From NCBI RefSeq assembly GCF_964656455.1, contig NC_135718.1:24556877-24620876 (forward strand): a stretch of DNA of 64,000 bases, in the 5' to 3' direction. The notes beneath the pieces were generated by a model. The model ran no database searches and had not been told where the DNA came from. It saw nothing but the letters and a program-made list of their open reading frames with translations. The position numbers were made by a program, and so were the translations under genes. Source of the DNA: Halichoerus grypus (lineage: Eukaryota; Chordata; Mammalia; Carnivora; Phocidae). Of the stretch, positions 23,320-35,324 are shown one piece after another (the first letter of the stretch is position 1; every line of letters starts with the position of its first letter).

Positions 23320-25160
23320 AATCAGAAGATCAGGAAAAATAAAGATCCTTACCAAAGAATTATCTTAAAACGTGCTATAGGAGGTTTGTTCCTCTGTACA
23401 GCTAATGACTTGTGCTGATCCACTCAAACCTTCCTATCATTCAGGCCATTTTACAGTTAAGTAAACCAGACTTGCATCCAGTCAGTCATAAAATTAACTT
23501 AGGGAGAAAGTTCACCTTGAAAGGGCAGGACCCAGATGCCAACAAAGAACCAGCGATTTCCAGTTCAGTTCATTATTTATGTATCTGAGGGGCAGGCCCA
23601 TTCCCTGGACTACTAGGCACAAGAAATAGTGAATGCATATGACAATTTCCTAAGCCACACAAACCTGAACTTCACCGAAGTATTTTTCTCACTTGGGTCA
23701 TTTCAGTGTGTCACTTTGGTAGGTAGTGTGATCCCATGCATCATAACCCCCTGGAGTAATTAATTCTTCCAGTCTACATATCAAGGGAAATCTCAAGTGT
23801 TCTCATCTGTACAATGAATGTTCTGGGTAAAATAATCCAGTGTTCATGGTGTGGGGGTCAAGTTTATTTCCTTTCCCCTAAACTGTGGCTCCTCCTTAGG
23901 TGAATCACCCTCTCTTCCAGCCAGCTATCGCTCGCTCACTGTGTGCTCACCACCACCCTCAAGGTCTGTGTGTGGGGAAAGCACAGAGCCCAGCACACAG
24001 GAATCATGCAATAAAGGATGACTGTGATTAGAGCAAAGTCAGGGCACCATCTTTTAAATGAACCACAGTATGACCATGTCATCTGGTTACTGGATATCAA
24101 CTGGAATGCCAGGAGGCTAGTGGAATGTGGGAAGACCAAATGGGAACCTGGCTGGGAAAATGCCCACTGCCTTTTCTGAAGTTGGACTGGTAATTTACCA
24201 CTCAAGTGAGAAGCTAAGTGAGTAAGGGACTGGGAGGAAGAGGATCTACTGGTTGCTGGTCCTCAAGACCTGTCAGGAAACCTCATCTCCTACAGCAGCC
24301 CGAGTCTCATCCTCTCAGTCCATCTCAAAATTTCAGCTATGGATGAAATGCCTGGCACACTGGCATGACCATCATTTCCTGGAACACTCTGGAAGCTTCT
24401 GCCTCAAGTGCCAGTGGAGTCAGCTTTTCTGCCTCAGGCCAGGGCTTCCTCAAATGTGGGCATGGATACAACTAAAGTATCTCAATCTGCTTTCAGAAGG
24501 AGCCCAATGCCCCCGATGGGGGGAGGGGGGGCAGGCAATTTTCAACCAGTGGGGAATGGGAGTCAATGAACAATGTCCCAGTCTCCCCTCCTTTGACTAG
24601 ACAATTCTGAAATAGTCTCAGTGTGGATCCTCAAAGAAATTCCAGTAGCACTGGAACTCAGATGTCCACAGGGTGACCAGCTGTCTCCCTCCCTCTACTG
24701 GCTTTTCTTCCTTCCTGGTCTTACTCTCCTGCTCCCTCACTCCAGCTTCCTGACACCACCTCCCAAACCAGTGGAACCCAAGCCATGTCTCATTCTCTGA
24801 TTTGGGGAAGCCACACTGACACCCCTGACCACACCAAAGTTTTTTTCAGAGTCTTATAGCATCCTGTACAGAATCACAGCCTTGTTACACTGCACTGTGG
24901 CTGCAGAGCCCCAGGGTCCTCCAAGGCCAAGATCAAGTGGAACCCTGGAACCCCAGGTGCCCTGGCACATAGACGGCCCTCAGTAACTATTAGTTGAGTG
25001 GATACCAGCAATATATCTGCTGCCTGTGCATCGGAGGGCTAGGAGGCAAACGTTGGTCTTTTTAACAATTCAGGGAATTCCTTTTCTGTTTTAGAAAAGC
25101 TTATAAAATGAAATTAAGACAGAGACGTCAGCAGCAGGGGAGAAGACATCTTAAGAAGGT
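23320..25160. other. Intronic sequence, nothing recognised
   Basis: No nameable repeat. The 115-aa plus frame at 24253-24600 has no domain I recognise. A G-rich patch (gggggagggggggcagg) is at 24519-24535. Confidence 0.35.
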
Positions 25161-25166
25161 CCATCT

Positions 25167-25377
25167 CTGGGCGCTGGGTGGCTCAGTTGGTTAAGTGTCT
25201 GCCTTTGGCTCAGGTCATGATCCCAGAGCCCTGGGATAGAGTCCTGCATCAGGCTCCCTGCTCAGTGGGGAGTCTGCTTCTCCATGTCCATCTGCCCCTC
25301 CTCCTCCCCCTGCTTGTGCATGCACTCTCTCTCTCTCTCTCAAATAAATAAATAAAATCTTAAAAAAAAAAAAAAGG
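25167..25377 (+). mobile_element. CAN-SINE, plus
   Basis: 'gcgctgggtggctcagttgg', 'catcaggctccctgctcagt', AAATAAATAAATAAAATCTT-A(n) tail. TSD aggtccat at 25157-25164 and 25378-25385. Confidence 0.94.
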
Positions 25378-25679
25378 AGGTCCATTTTCTATTACGTCCA
25401 CCCATGGCTGGCCCCACAAAACACATCCCAGGTTTCTCCACCTTTTTGCTTGCCTCCTCAGAAAGAATCCAGCTTCATTCACCTCTGACTGTCCATCACC
25501 ATAAACCACCTGCAGCCTCTCCTTCTCCTCCCTCCTCATCTCCTCTTTCTCTTTTGATTTTTATGCTCTGTACTTCCATCAAGGAATCACAACAAAGGAC
25601 TAGATCAAAGAAATTGAAACAACTAAAGCGGATTGTGCTGCTGCTATTCCTTTAAATCTCTTTCTCCCCCAGGCCTTGA

Positions 25680-25900
25680 AGCTAGAGGTGGCAAACTGCC
25701 TCCTGTGGATCAAGGGTGGTTCGCAGATGTGTTTCTGGGAAGTCCATACAATGTTCTAAGGTCGCCAATATTTAAAATTCAGTATAGGAAACATAAAAAT
25801 CCACATTTCAAGGTATTCTTGAAAAATTAAAGATCTGATGACATGAGAGCACAATGAACTAGGATGGGGTTAGCTGCTTCCTAGAGATGGGACCCACAGC
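25680..25900 (+). mobile_element. Possible hAT-type MER element
   Basis: 'ggtggcaaactgcctcctgt', 'acataaaaatccacatttca' and 'gtattcttgaaaaattaaag' recall a Charlie-group element. Low confidence. Confidence 0.3.
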
Positions 25901-26820
25901 CCCCTATGTACTGCAATCCCCAGCACTCGCTTTTGCCTCTGACGCAGAGGCCCTTGTCCATTTCATATTGCCATTTCTGATCGTGATACACAGTTCACTG
26001 TGGTCTCTCTTGTTACCTGCCTGGTCCTAAGGGTGGGTATATTTGAGCTTGCTACTCCATATTTAAACACTTAGAAAAAACAAGTCCCAACTGCTATGTC
26101 TGTTTCTTGTGTATTTAAGTGCCTCTGGCAAAAGGTTAGGGCTTCTTACTCTAATGCTATCATGCCTTATGCCATTATTTGGAATCCCATCTTGATGATG
26201 ATGATGGTGATGATGATGATGATGATGATGATGTAATGATACTTGGGTAATGGATGGTCGTCACTTATGGCACGTATGCCTGCCTAATCCTACAGATACT
26301 ATTTTGTTTTTTAAAGAAGTCATTAACACAGAGGGATTCAGAAAAGATGAGGAATAAATGCATTAAAAACAGAAAGAAGAGACCACCAGGAGGCACGTCT
26401 CAGGTATGCTTGCATTGCCCTTGCTCCCTTAAAGGGAAGAGTAGAGTGGACCGGTAGGCAAAAGAAAAGAAATCCTTCCCATCAACACCTTAGATTCCAA
26501 TTCTCACAAGGATGCAGACTTCTTCATCTTACCACTGAAGCTGTAAAGTCAAGCTCAAAAACCATTTTCACCTTAACCCTGATCAAGGGGAAAACTCTGA
26601 GTGCACCCCATGAATCAGCAGGCCTCAGCACACAAAAGGGACACTGACAGTTTGCATCAAGTTTATAGATCCATAAACCCACAGTAAATACCAGACTCCT
26701 ACAAAGTTAGAAGTTAGTAAAAAAACGCAAAGGCAATAGGAAGAATAATTCCCATAACCTCTCAGAGCTCAAAGATAGAACTTAAATGGCTATGAAACAT
26801 ACCACTTACTGAATGACCAC
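25900..26820. other. Intronic sequence, nothing recognised apart from (GAT)n
   Basis: No coding evidence and no other named repeat. The (GAT)n microsatellite lies inside it. Confidence 0.35.
26193..26234. repeat. (GAT)n microsatellite
   Basis: About 13 near-perfect gat/gatgat units with one ggt interruption. Confidence 0.92.
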
Positions 26821-26824
26821 CATT

Positions 26825-27320
26825 CTTCCAACATTTAATCAGTCACTAAACAAATATCTGTGGGCAAGAAACTAGGAATGAAATGATCATCAAGACAGAC
26901 ACAGGCACCGCTTTTGTGAAGCTTACGGTCTAGCAGGAGTCATTAAACACATAATTACACTTATTTTGTTAATTACAAGTGTAAGGAGAGTATGAAAGAG
27001 AAGTCAAGATATGGGAACACGTACCAGGAGATCTAACCTAGGAACGGGGACCCCCCTGAAGAAATAGCATTTAAGCTAAGGCCTAAAGGTTGAGTAGGAG
27101 TTGCCCAGGCAGACAGCCTGTCCATCATTATGGAGGACTTCCTACGTGTCCTGCTACCGTATCAGGCATTGGCGTTAGAGAGAGATGAATTATCAAGTGC
27201 CTTTCCTCGAAGCACTCACAGTCTACTGGGGGTAAATAGGCTTCTATCTTATCTGCTGCAGAGAAATGATGGGGTCTCTTCATCACCCGGTAACAAATTA
27301 AATAGTCATTTAAAAAATGT
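26825..27320 (-). mobile_element. L2 LINE fragment(s), minus
   Basis: 'agtcactaaacaaatatctg', 'tttgtgaagcttacggtcta', 'gtgtaaggagagtatgaaag', 'gcctaaaggttgagtaggag', then a second L2-like 3' start at 27150 ('cgtatcaggcattggcgtta', 'gcactcacagtctactgggg'). Probably two L2 pieces. Confidence 0.5.
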
Positions 27321-27719
27321 TCTGATACTCAGAAAAATTCAACCAAAAATCTTCCTAATTGCAACGTGTTCTAAATGCAGAGAATTTCTCAAATAGTTTT
27401 AAAAAAAACAAACAAACAGATGACATTGAGAAACTGTCAAATCCCGTGGAGCACCTGGGGCTTCCCCAAGATAACAAGACATGTGGTGTGGGGACCTGCA
27501 AGCCCCAGGAGGAAACTTGCTGCAGGTGGAGGGCCACCCAACCACCCCAAAGAAAGGTTAAATGAGGGACTGAATAAAGGGGAGTGAGGCTGGATGTTAA
27601 ACTCTGGAGAACTATAAAACACTGTTTTGTGGTTAATAATGCTAACAATAATAATACAGTTAATTGTGTCTGTATTAACTGATACAGATACAATAATTAT
27701 ATCTGTACATACAGAACAT

Positions 27720-27855
27720 TGTTAGAGATAACCAAGCACACTGGCAAATTTCCATATGGACTTAACACATTCAATTCTGTGGGTAAGTACTATCATCATC
27801 CCCATTTTATGGATGAGAAAACTAGGGATTAGAGAAGACAAGAAATGTCTGGGGG
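27720..27855 (-). mobile_element. MIR fragment, minus
   Basis: 'gtgggtaagtactatcatca', 'tccccattttatggatgaga', 'aaactagggattagagaaga'. Confidence 0.6.
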
Positions 27856-28786
27856 GGTTGATTGGGACAAGTGGCTGGACTCACTAAACAAGGGGGTTGG
27901 GCTTTAATGGCCATAAAAGGATAAAAGATGAGGTGCTAGGCCTGTGTGAAGTGGGTAACTGGTACTGAGACTCCTCCACATAAAGTTAGGGACTTAACAG
28001 GGTTACACCCTCAGTGAAAAGACATGATAGAAGTCCACCCTCCAGGACAGGAAGACCACAAGAAAATCTAACAACATCCCCTGGGCTTTGAGTGAGGAAA
28101 AAAAGCTTTGGCTGTCTGGAGAATTTATATTCGTGGCTCTTCCATCACAAGAGTTTGGGGTTCTAATATACATGAACTAAGTTGTCCAAGAAAACCCAAG
28201 GTGAGAATTTAATATAAAAAATTATCCTAAGCAAGTGGTATCTCCTAGGACATCTGGTAGAAACAAATGAAAGGGCGTACCCTTAACCGAACCATTCCCA
28301 AGTCCTAGAAATAAAGCCTTTCTGAAAATTAGTCCACAATCCAAAATTACAACACAAAAGGAAAAAGATCCAGCATGAATCAAAGTCAGCAGTCATAGTA
28401 CACAATAGGAAAGACTGCCAAGGCCTTCAACTAACAGAATGAAGGCTATAAAATAAATGTTTAAATTAATTGAAGATATAAGGGAAGGAATAAAAACATA
28501 AGAAAAAATCAAGACACTAGCAAGAAAACCAGTCATATGGGGGAAAAAAAACTCTAGAAGATAAAAATAAAATCATTGAGAAGGAAATCTTGTTCAATTG
28601 ACTATTAGCAGATAAATACACCTTGACAGATTTAGTGAGTAAGAAGACAAAGCTGCAAAATGTAACATAAGAGATAAAGAGAAGAAAATATCAAAGAGCC
28701 AGTAGATAAAGAAGAATGAATGAGAAAATCCAACCTATATCTGGTAAGAGTTCCAGAAAGAGTGAATAAAGAAGATAAAGAAGACA

Positions 28787-28996
28787 CTATTTTTTTAAAA
28801 CATTTATTTATTTATTTTAGAGAGAGAAAGATCATGCATGCGTGTAGTGGAGAGGGACAGAGGGACAGAGGGAGAAGGAGAGAGAAACTCAAGCAGACTC
28901 CAAGTTACATGGGCCTTGATCTCACGACTGTGAGATCATGACCTGAGCCAAAATCAAGAGTCAGACACTTAACCAACGACACCAGTTAGGTGCCCC
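28787..28996 (-). mobile_element. CAN-SINE, minus, inside L1M
   Basis: T run with ACATTTATTTATTTATTTTA, GA body, head ending accagttaggtgcccc. TSD gataaagaagaca (28774-28786) versus gataaaggagaca (28997-29009). Confidence 0.9.
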
Positions 28997-29435
28997 GATA
29001 AAGGAGACAAAGACAAATTCAGATTCTGATTCAGGAAACAGCAAATCCTAAGCACAGTCAGCAAAACTAAGTTCATACCAAATGCATTGTGCTGAAACTC
29101 CAGGACACCAAAGACAACTGGAAGCTCTAGCAACCAAACAGAAGCAAAGGCAGGATGCCTGAGGAGGAGCAAGAATCACGAGACTAAGAGCAGACTTCTT
29201 AATGGCATCACTAGAAGCTAACACAAAGTCCTGCCAGCTTGAAAGTACAAACAGAAAATAGAATTTCAACTTAATCTCTCATGAGTATGGCCAAAATAAA
29301 AATATTTTCAGATAAGCAAAGGAGAGTACAGCCTCTGAAAAATTTATCACTGAAATAACTATGAAAGGATGCACTTTCAAAAGGCGATGGAACCTAAATG
29401 TAAGGAATTGGGAATATGAAGAAATAGAAAACAAT

Positions 29436-29764
29436 AGAAAACAAAAGAACTGGGGGTGCCTGTCTGGCTCAGTCGATGGAGCAGGTGACTCTTGATCTCG
29501 GGGACATGAGCTCAAGCCCCACGTTGGGTGTAGAGCTTACTTTAAAAAATTGAAAAGCAGGGACACCTGGGTGGCTCAGTCAGTTAAGCATCTGCCTTCG
29601 GCTCGGGTCATGATCCCAGGGTCCTGGGATCAAGTCCCGCACGGGGAGCCTGCTTCTCCCTCTCCCTGCCCCCCACTCATGCTCTCTCTCACTATCTCTC
29701 TCTCAAATAAATAAATAAAATCTTTTTTTAAAAAATTAAAAAACAAAGAAAACAAAAGAACTGG
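29436..29764 (+). mobile_element. Tandem pair of CAN-SINEs sharing one outer TSD
   Basis: Short-form SINE 29454-29558 (head gggtgcctgtctggctcagt, 'gccccacgttgggtgtagag') is followed directly by a full-length SINE 29559-29746 (head gggacacctgggtggctcag, tail AAATAAATAAATAAAATCTT). The only TSD is an 18-bp perfect repeat agaaaacaaaagaactgg at 29436-29453 and 29747-29764, which brackets both. Confidence 0.92.
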
Positions 29765-31204
29765 TAAACATCTTGGTAAATCTGAATAAATATTCACTGA
29801 CTCTATAAAAACCTGACTAATGCTGGCAGGACCATAGCAGGTATTTGGAGTTAAAGCATCCAGGTCCTTGTCTTGTTAAGAATAAGCATATGGATCAACT
29901 GTAGATTGGTTTAGACTTGATGTCCACTATGCGTGTTCAATATTTGAGGAAATCCTTAAGACACAGAGTGAGAATTGCATTGAGTGGTGGGACTTATTCA
30001 GAAAATAACTAGATAAACCAGGAAAAGGAAAATAGGAGTCATTAGGAGAGAGAAGTAACCGGTGGAGGGCAAAAAGAGGGAATAAAGAAAACTCAATCCA
30101 ACAGAAAGCAGGAACAGACCTTTTTCGAGCATTAAAATAATCAAGGTAAATAATAGAAAATAAGTAGGTAGAAGTAAACCTAAAATTATCAATAAGTACA
30201 AGTAGACTAGACATACCAATCAAAAGACAAATATATCAGATTGGATTTTTTTTTAAATTACAAGATACTCACCTAAAACATAAAGACACCAAAAGTTTAA
30301 AAGTATAGAGAACTCATGCACAAAAATCCCAGGTAGAGTTATATTAATATCAGACAATTTTGTAAGTAAAAACATTAAGGATTGAAGAAGGTTCTCACAT
30401 AATATTAAGGGCACAATTCACCAGGAAGAAATAACAATTGCAACATTTTACTCACCTTATGAACATAATCTAAAATGTACTTAAAGCAAAAAAAGTGACA
30501 GAACTACAAGGAGAAATAGGTAAATCTCCAAACATTTTCTCAGTGATTACGCAGACAAAAAAAATTAAGAAATATACAGATCTGGACAACATAATTAGCA
30601 AGGTTGATCTGATGAACATCATAGAGACACCTGAAGCTTGAGAGTACATAACCCTTTCAAGCACACAGGCATCAGTTACAAAAACTGACCACCTTCATTG
30701 GTCCCAAAGCAGGTTTCAACAAATTCCAAAGAATCAGTAGAATACAGACCACTATGCAAAAAAATGAGAGATCAGTAACTAAAAGGTAACTTAAATGCAT
30801 ATATATTTGGGAATTTAAAGTTGTATTTTTAATTACCATAAGAGGAATAGCAGATATTTTTTAAGACTTACTCTCAAAGGAGAAATAATTCTGAAAACAG
30901 AAAATATTTAGAACTAAATGAAAATGAAAATACCATATTTCAAACCCTGTGGGGAGGAACTCAAGAAATCATTTAAAGGATGTTTTATAGCTGTAAATGC
31001 TTCTCATAGAAAAGTAGACTTAACATTAATGAGCTGAGCATCAGTCTTAAGAAGGTAGAAAAAGAGCAGAATAAATCCAAAGCCTATAGAAGGAAAGAAG
31101 TAATAAAATTAGAGCAGTCAATGAAGTACAAAACAAACTTACAACAAAATCTCCTTTTTAAAGAAAACAACGCGATAGTAACCAGAAAGGCAAGGTAATG
31201 CACT

Positions 31205-31300
31205 GGTAGAAAGTGTGAGCTCCGGAGGTGATGGTCTGGTTTGAGTCCCCTCTGTGCCACTTCCCAGTGGCATGGCCTTGGGACGTGACTTGTGGCTCAT
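31205..31300 (+). mobile_element. MIR fragment, plus
   Basis: 'tgagctccggaggtgatggt', 'ctggtttgagtcccctctgt', 'gccacttcccagtggcat'. 5' half of MIR. Confidence 0.5.
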
Positions 31301-31439
31301 AGGTGGAGTCAGAGCCTAAAGCCCAGACTACTGGCCAGACCCCAGTGCCCGTGCACTGATTGGTTATCCCCACAACAGGACTTCCAAGTTGTATACTCTG
31401 ATGGGAGTAGCTTCCTCCCATAAAGAAACTGGGTATTAC

Positions 31440-31590
31440 TGCCCCCATTGAACAGATGGAGGAAACTGAGGTTTGGAGAATTTATGTAAGTCTCCCTCAA
31501 GTCATGTAATATAAGGCATTGGAGCTGATTCAAGACCAGATCTTTCTGACTCCAGAGTCTGCCCTCCTAACCACCATGCTCATCTATAAG
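31440..31590 (-). mobile_element. MIR fragment, minus
   Basis: 'acagatggaggaaactgagg', 'tttggagaatttatgtaagt', 'ttctgactccagagtctgcc', 'ctcctaaccaccatgct'. Confidence 0.65.
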
Positions 31591-31796
31591 AGAAGAGGAC
31601 TATCCCCATGGGCCATTCAGCAGAGCCCTGCTCTGGAAAGCTATTTCTTATATATACCCAACCTCAGGGACAATGTCTTCTGAAGGTAAAATGTAAAAGA
31701 GAAGGTGTAAAGGCATAGAAGTCCCTTGCTCAGGCATAGAAGTTCCTGCTCTTACTAATGGTAACCCAGCAGCTAAGATCATGGGCTTTGGAGTTA

Positions 31797-32030
31797 GAAA
31801 TAATAAGAATGGTTGCTAATATTTATTAAATGCTACGTGCCAAGCATAATACGAAGCTTTTTTCATCTTCGCAATCTCCCTTCCCACAGGTTCTGTTATT
31901 GTCCCCTAACATGGATTAAGAACCGCAGGTGCAGAGAAGTTAACGCCACGCAGCTATAAATTGGCAGAGGCAGGATGCCAACCCTGTCCACCTAACCCCG
32001 GAGCTTATATTCTTATCCACACTGCACTCC
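31797..32030 (-). mobile_element. MIR, minus
   Basis: 'gctaatatttattaaatgct', 'acgtgccaagcataatacga', 'gcagagaagttaacgccacg', 'cagctataaattggcagagg'. Near full-length reversed MIR. Confidence 0.75.
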
Positions 32031-32034
32031 TGGA

Positions 32035-32165
32035 GCCCAACTTCCTCATCCACTGACTGGGGGTGACAATAGCCACCCCCACCCCCTGAGCTGTGAAGAG
32101 GAACTGAGACAAGTAAGGAAAGCCACAGCACAGTATCTGGCACGATGGCAGTAATGGTGGTGACA
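32035..32165 (+). mobile_element. MIR fragment, plus
   Basis: 'ccaacttcctcatccactga', 'gctgtgaagaggaactgaga', 'cagcacagtatctggcac'. Abuts the minus-strand MIR on its left. Confidence 0.5.
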
Positions 32166-32642
32166 GCCTATACTTGCAAAGACACCGGCCTAGAAGGATG
32201 CTACCAGTCCCGATTGCTCCAGAAAAACTAAGTGCATAAAATCCACAAAAAGACGTCTTGCCTTCCAGTTCATCTCACAAATCTTTAAGAGGACAGATCA
32301 TCTGTGCTCTGTGAAAGCTTATTTTCAAAATCAAAATCATAGCATTTCCCATTATAAAAAGACATAAAGAAAAGTATTTAAAAGAATCTGACAAATAAAA
32401 CTGTAGAGAAGTGGGACCCAATACAGTAAGTCTAGTCTTCAACTTAATTTTCCAGAATTCTTGAAATATCAGTGATGGCAGCGTAAAACACCAATTAATC
32501 ACGTTGTTTGTTCTCTGTGTGTGAGTCACTGTTGCCATCTACAGTTAAAGATGGGGCATGCAGTGCTGCCAAATAGCTGATTCTAAAGGCAGTCCTCGAG
32601 ATGGTGACTCAGCTCAGTGAGTCCAGAAAAGGAAAATGCTAC

Positions 32643-32747
32643 CTGCAAGAGCAGCTCTTTCTCAACCACCTCTTCCGTCTTGCTGATGAGACGTTTCTGC
32701 AAGGTGTGAATCTTCTGTATCAGCTCAAAGGTACTGGGGTCACTGGC
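32643..32747 (-). CDS. CFAP58: CFAP58 coding exon I (last exon found in window)
   Basis: 105-nt exon, 35 codons, phase 0 at both ends, roughly residues 718-752. It encodes ASDPSTFELIQKIHTLQKRL through VVEKELLLQ. Acceptor is TTTGAACAG, donor CAG|GTAGCA. The coiled coil resumes after a short ASDPSTF linker. In the family the next residues begin with EKEKLYMEL, but no such exon is seen in the remaining 32.6 kb. The following intron is therefore at least that long, or the terminal exons were missed; I think the former is more likely. Confidence 0.95.
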
Positions 32748-33034
32748 CTGTTCAAAGGGAACAAAATAAAGCAGCTGAGATATCATCAGTTCCAAGCCCC
32801 AAAGTCTCTGTGTAAAATAATTATTGTCGTATTAAGATGTATTGTAAACCTGCAGACCCCATACAGAGAGAATTAAAGCCAAAAAAAAAAAAAAAAGCAT
32901 AACAGATTGCAATGGCCATCAAACAAGACTGAAGTTTGGCTAATGTCTTATCTTTTGGCTCTAGTTAGCCAATAAGTGGAAAACGAGTGTGTTTATTCCA
33001 CCGGGGGGAACAAGGATAACACTAATAATAACAA

Positions 33035-33290
33035 TAATGATAGCTACTATGCATTATACCTTATTCTTTGCCACCATCCTGACACCATGCTAAGTGTTTT
33101 TCATACCATATCAAATTTTAGGCCCACGACAGTCCTAAGAGAAAGTGTTGGTCTTCCCCTTTTACGGAGAAGGCAACTGAGGCTCAGAGGATTAAGTCAT
33201 CCACCCACACTGGTAAGGGTCAGAGCTGGATTCAAGCCCAGATATGCCTGGCTTTAAAGCCTGCCCTTCTTCATTACTATGCTCTGAGGC
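33035..33290 (-). mobile_element. MIR, minus
   Basis: 'gacaccatgctaagtgtttt', 'ccttttacggagaaggcaac', 'tgaggctcagaggattaagt', 'cagagctggattcaagccca'. Confidence 0.75.
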
Positions 33291-33294
33291 TTTT

Positions 33295-34785
33295 CCTCCT
33301 ATGCCTTCTGTTTCCAAATGAATGAGACAGGCTTCCCTAATTTATTCAAACTCAGGATTCTCCTTTGGTAATTGCCAACAAGAAGATTCATTATAGCCTA
33401 TGATGGGGAAGGTTTCTAGGATGTGGACTGGCAGCAAAACACGACCATGGCATTTCGCTCTCAAATGGGGTTATCAATCCGTAAAGCTTTGAGGCACCTT
33501 CAATAACTATTTGTATACAATTCAAACAAATGCTACAGTTATAAATTGATAATCTGTCCTCTCGACATTGAGCCAAAGTTCTGCTTTCAACTGTACTGAC
33601 ATTTTGAATTAATCTAGCAGCTAAATATTTTCATCTGTTTCCCCAATATTTTCTAATTTTTAAATAGAAATTGACACAGAATTGGAAACTTTAAAGATCT
33701 GCTTGAAAACACATGGAATAAACTAATGCGACAGTAAATGAATTTTAAGTCTTCAGCTCTACTTCCCCAGACACATCCATATTATTGTTAGTTTAGTAAA
33801 TGACACCACTCTTGGCATTTAAGAGGAATAAATGAGGGGGGGAGAAAACATTCCACTGACTTTGACTTTGCTTAAGAAATACTAAGCAGTGCCAACTGAT
33901 ACCCACATACTGGGACTAGATCTGGCATACATTCATCTGGCAAGACTGGACGCTGTTAAAATTCAGGCCTCATGTTTACATAACAATTTTTAATGCATTA
34001 TCCTTAATGCTTTCTTCATTAAAAGGAAAAAATAGAAATGAAAACCAAACACTGATTTGGCTGATGGCTCCTTCTTATGTCATATAACTTTATCCTCCCC
34101 AAACCCTAATTGTTGGTGTAGTCGAAGCCCCTCCCGGCACCCACATGGCTGGTCACAACTCTGAGAGATGGCTGTCTTTTCCTTGACTAAACAGGGCTTG
34201 TCTCTAACTGTTATCTGCAGGGCTGGTGGTAACATCCATCAGGAAGTCATAAAATAAAATATGAGAGTTGTTATCCATCACCTACCAGTGAGATGTTGGC
34301 TGTGTCCCCAGATCCTAAGAGAAAGGGTTTGGCTAACACAATGCTAGTAGTCCTTCGAAAAAACAGCTAGTTGACAAGAGCCTTGTTTCCTGAGCCAAAG
34401 TGAAGAATGCAGAGACCAGCTGAAAGGAGCTATAGATGCCGGTGGCCAATGTGGCTGAAGGCAATCAACAATCCGAGACAGGCAGCGTTAGGATAACTGG
34501 TTGACCAAAAACTACCTAACAGGAAAAATGTCCATTGGTGAGGCCAGCTCACAACTCACCCTGGGTCTTCTTTAAACAGAAGGGATTTTGTCCAAGACTT
34601 TTTAAACAAAACCCAAGTAAACCATCTGGTTTTGGAACAACCCAATTTACATTTGATCCAGACTTACATTTTAGGTGACAATTTGCATAGCATTAAATAA
34701 AACCGAGCTTTTTCCTGTGCTTTAGGTAGGAGATCGTGCAGGGTAGGAGAAGAGATCTGGGGAGGAGAGCAAGGCTCTGCCAGGT
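33295..34785. other. Intron between CFAP58 exons, unique sequence
   Basis: The ~2 kb intron between the exons at 34791-34902 and 32643-32747, with no named repeat apart from the MIR just left. Low repeat content next to exons is normal. Confidence 0.4.
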
Positions 34786-34790
34786 GTTAC

Positions 34791-34902
34791 CTCAAGCTTC
34801 CTCCATCTGTGCACGTTCATGGGGTTCTCCAATTCCTCCTCCAGGGCTCGACATCGTGTCCTCTCCTTCAAGAATTCTCTTTGCATGTGGAAAAGCTCCT
34901 GC
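34791..34902 (-). CDS. CFAP58: CFAP58 coding exon H
   Basis: 112-nt exon. Its first base completes the Arg codon split from the exon at 37392-37615, then it encodes QELFHMQREFLKERTRCRAL through NPMNVHRWRKLE, restoring phase 0 at the end. Acceptor is TCTTATTCAG, donor GAG|GTAACA. The ENPMNVHRWRKLE motif, where the coiled coil is broken by Pro and Trp, is highly characteristic of CFAP58. Together with the previous exon it contributes 112 codons, roughly residues 606-717. Confidence 0.96.
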
Positions 34903-35324
34903 CTGAATAAGACAAACTTTCCTTTGCTAAGAAATTCTCCACCCATTTGAAAATCATGTCTTTATGTGGTTATGGACCCACTACATCTTACATAAAAAGT
35001 TGGCATTAGGGAGACTTCTGTGAACACAGACCAGCCTCCAACCTGGGCCAGACACAGATGTTATCAATCCTTGCAGAGCGCCAACTTCAGCATTAGCTTT
35101 AATGAAAGTACCAGAGCTTCAGAATCATGATTCTGAACACCCAAGGAGTTGACAAGTATATGGAAAGAACAGAGAGGAAGCGAATTATGAGAATTTCAAT
35201 ATACTCTTCGATGCTTCTAAATATCTCTATATAAAGAACAATCTATCTTTTATGTTCCACCACAAAATATGGCACCTGACTGTAGGACTGTAGGACACCG
35301 AGGCTCCGGTGGTAACCTGACACC

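Larger units (their letters stand above)
28290..31160 (+). mobile_element. L1M internal body (ORF1/ORF2 region), plus, invaded by SINEs
   Basis: A-rich strand following old L1 order: 'ccagaaagagtgaataaaga', 'gacttcttaatggcatcact', 'ttttcagataagcaaaggag', 'agttatattaatatcagaca', 'gggcacaattcaccaggaag', 'gaactacaaggagaaatagg', 'atttagaactaaatgaaaat', 'tttatagctgtaaatgcttc'. These correspond to the endonuclease end of ORF2 and upstream. No intact reading frame remains. Interrupted by the SINEs at 28787, 29454 and 29559. Confidence 0.65.

Noticed and set aside
26193..26234. CRISPR-like or satellite array
   Set aside because: Simple (GAT)n microsatellite without spacers; likewise (GAAT)n at 9760 and (TG)n at 52819.
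28290..31160. Possible intact L1 reading frame
   Set aside because: Recognisable L1M order but many stops and indels, plus SINE insertions; no frame longer than about 100 aa survives.
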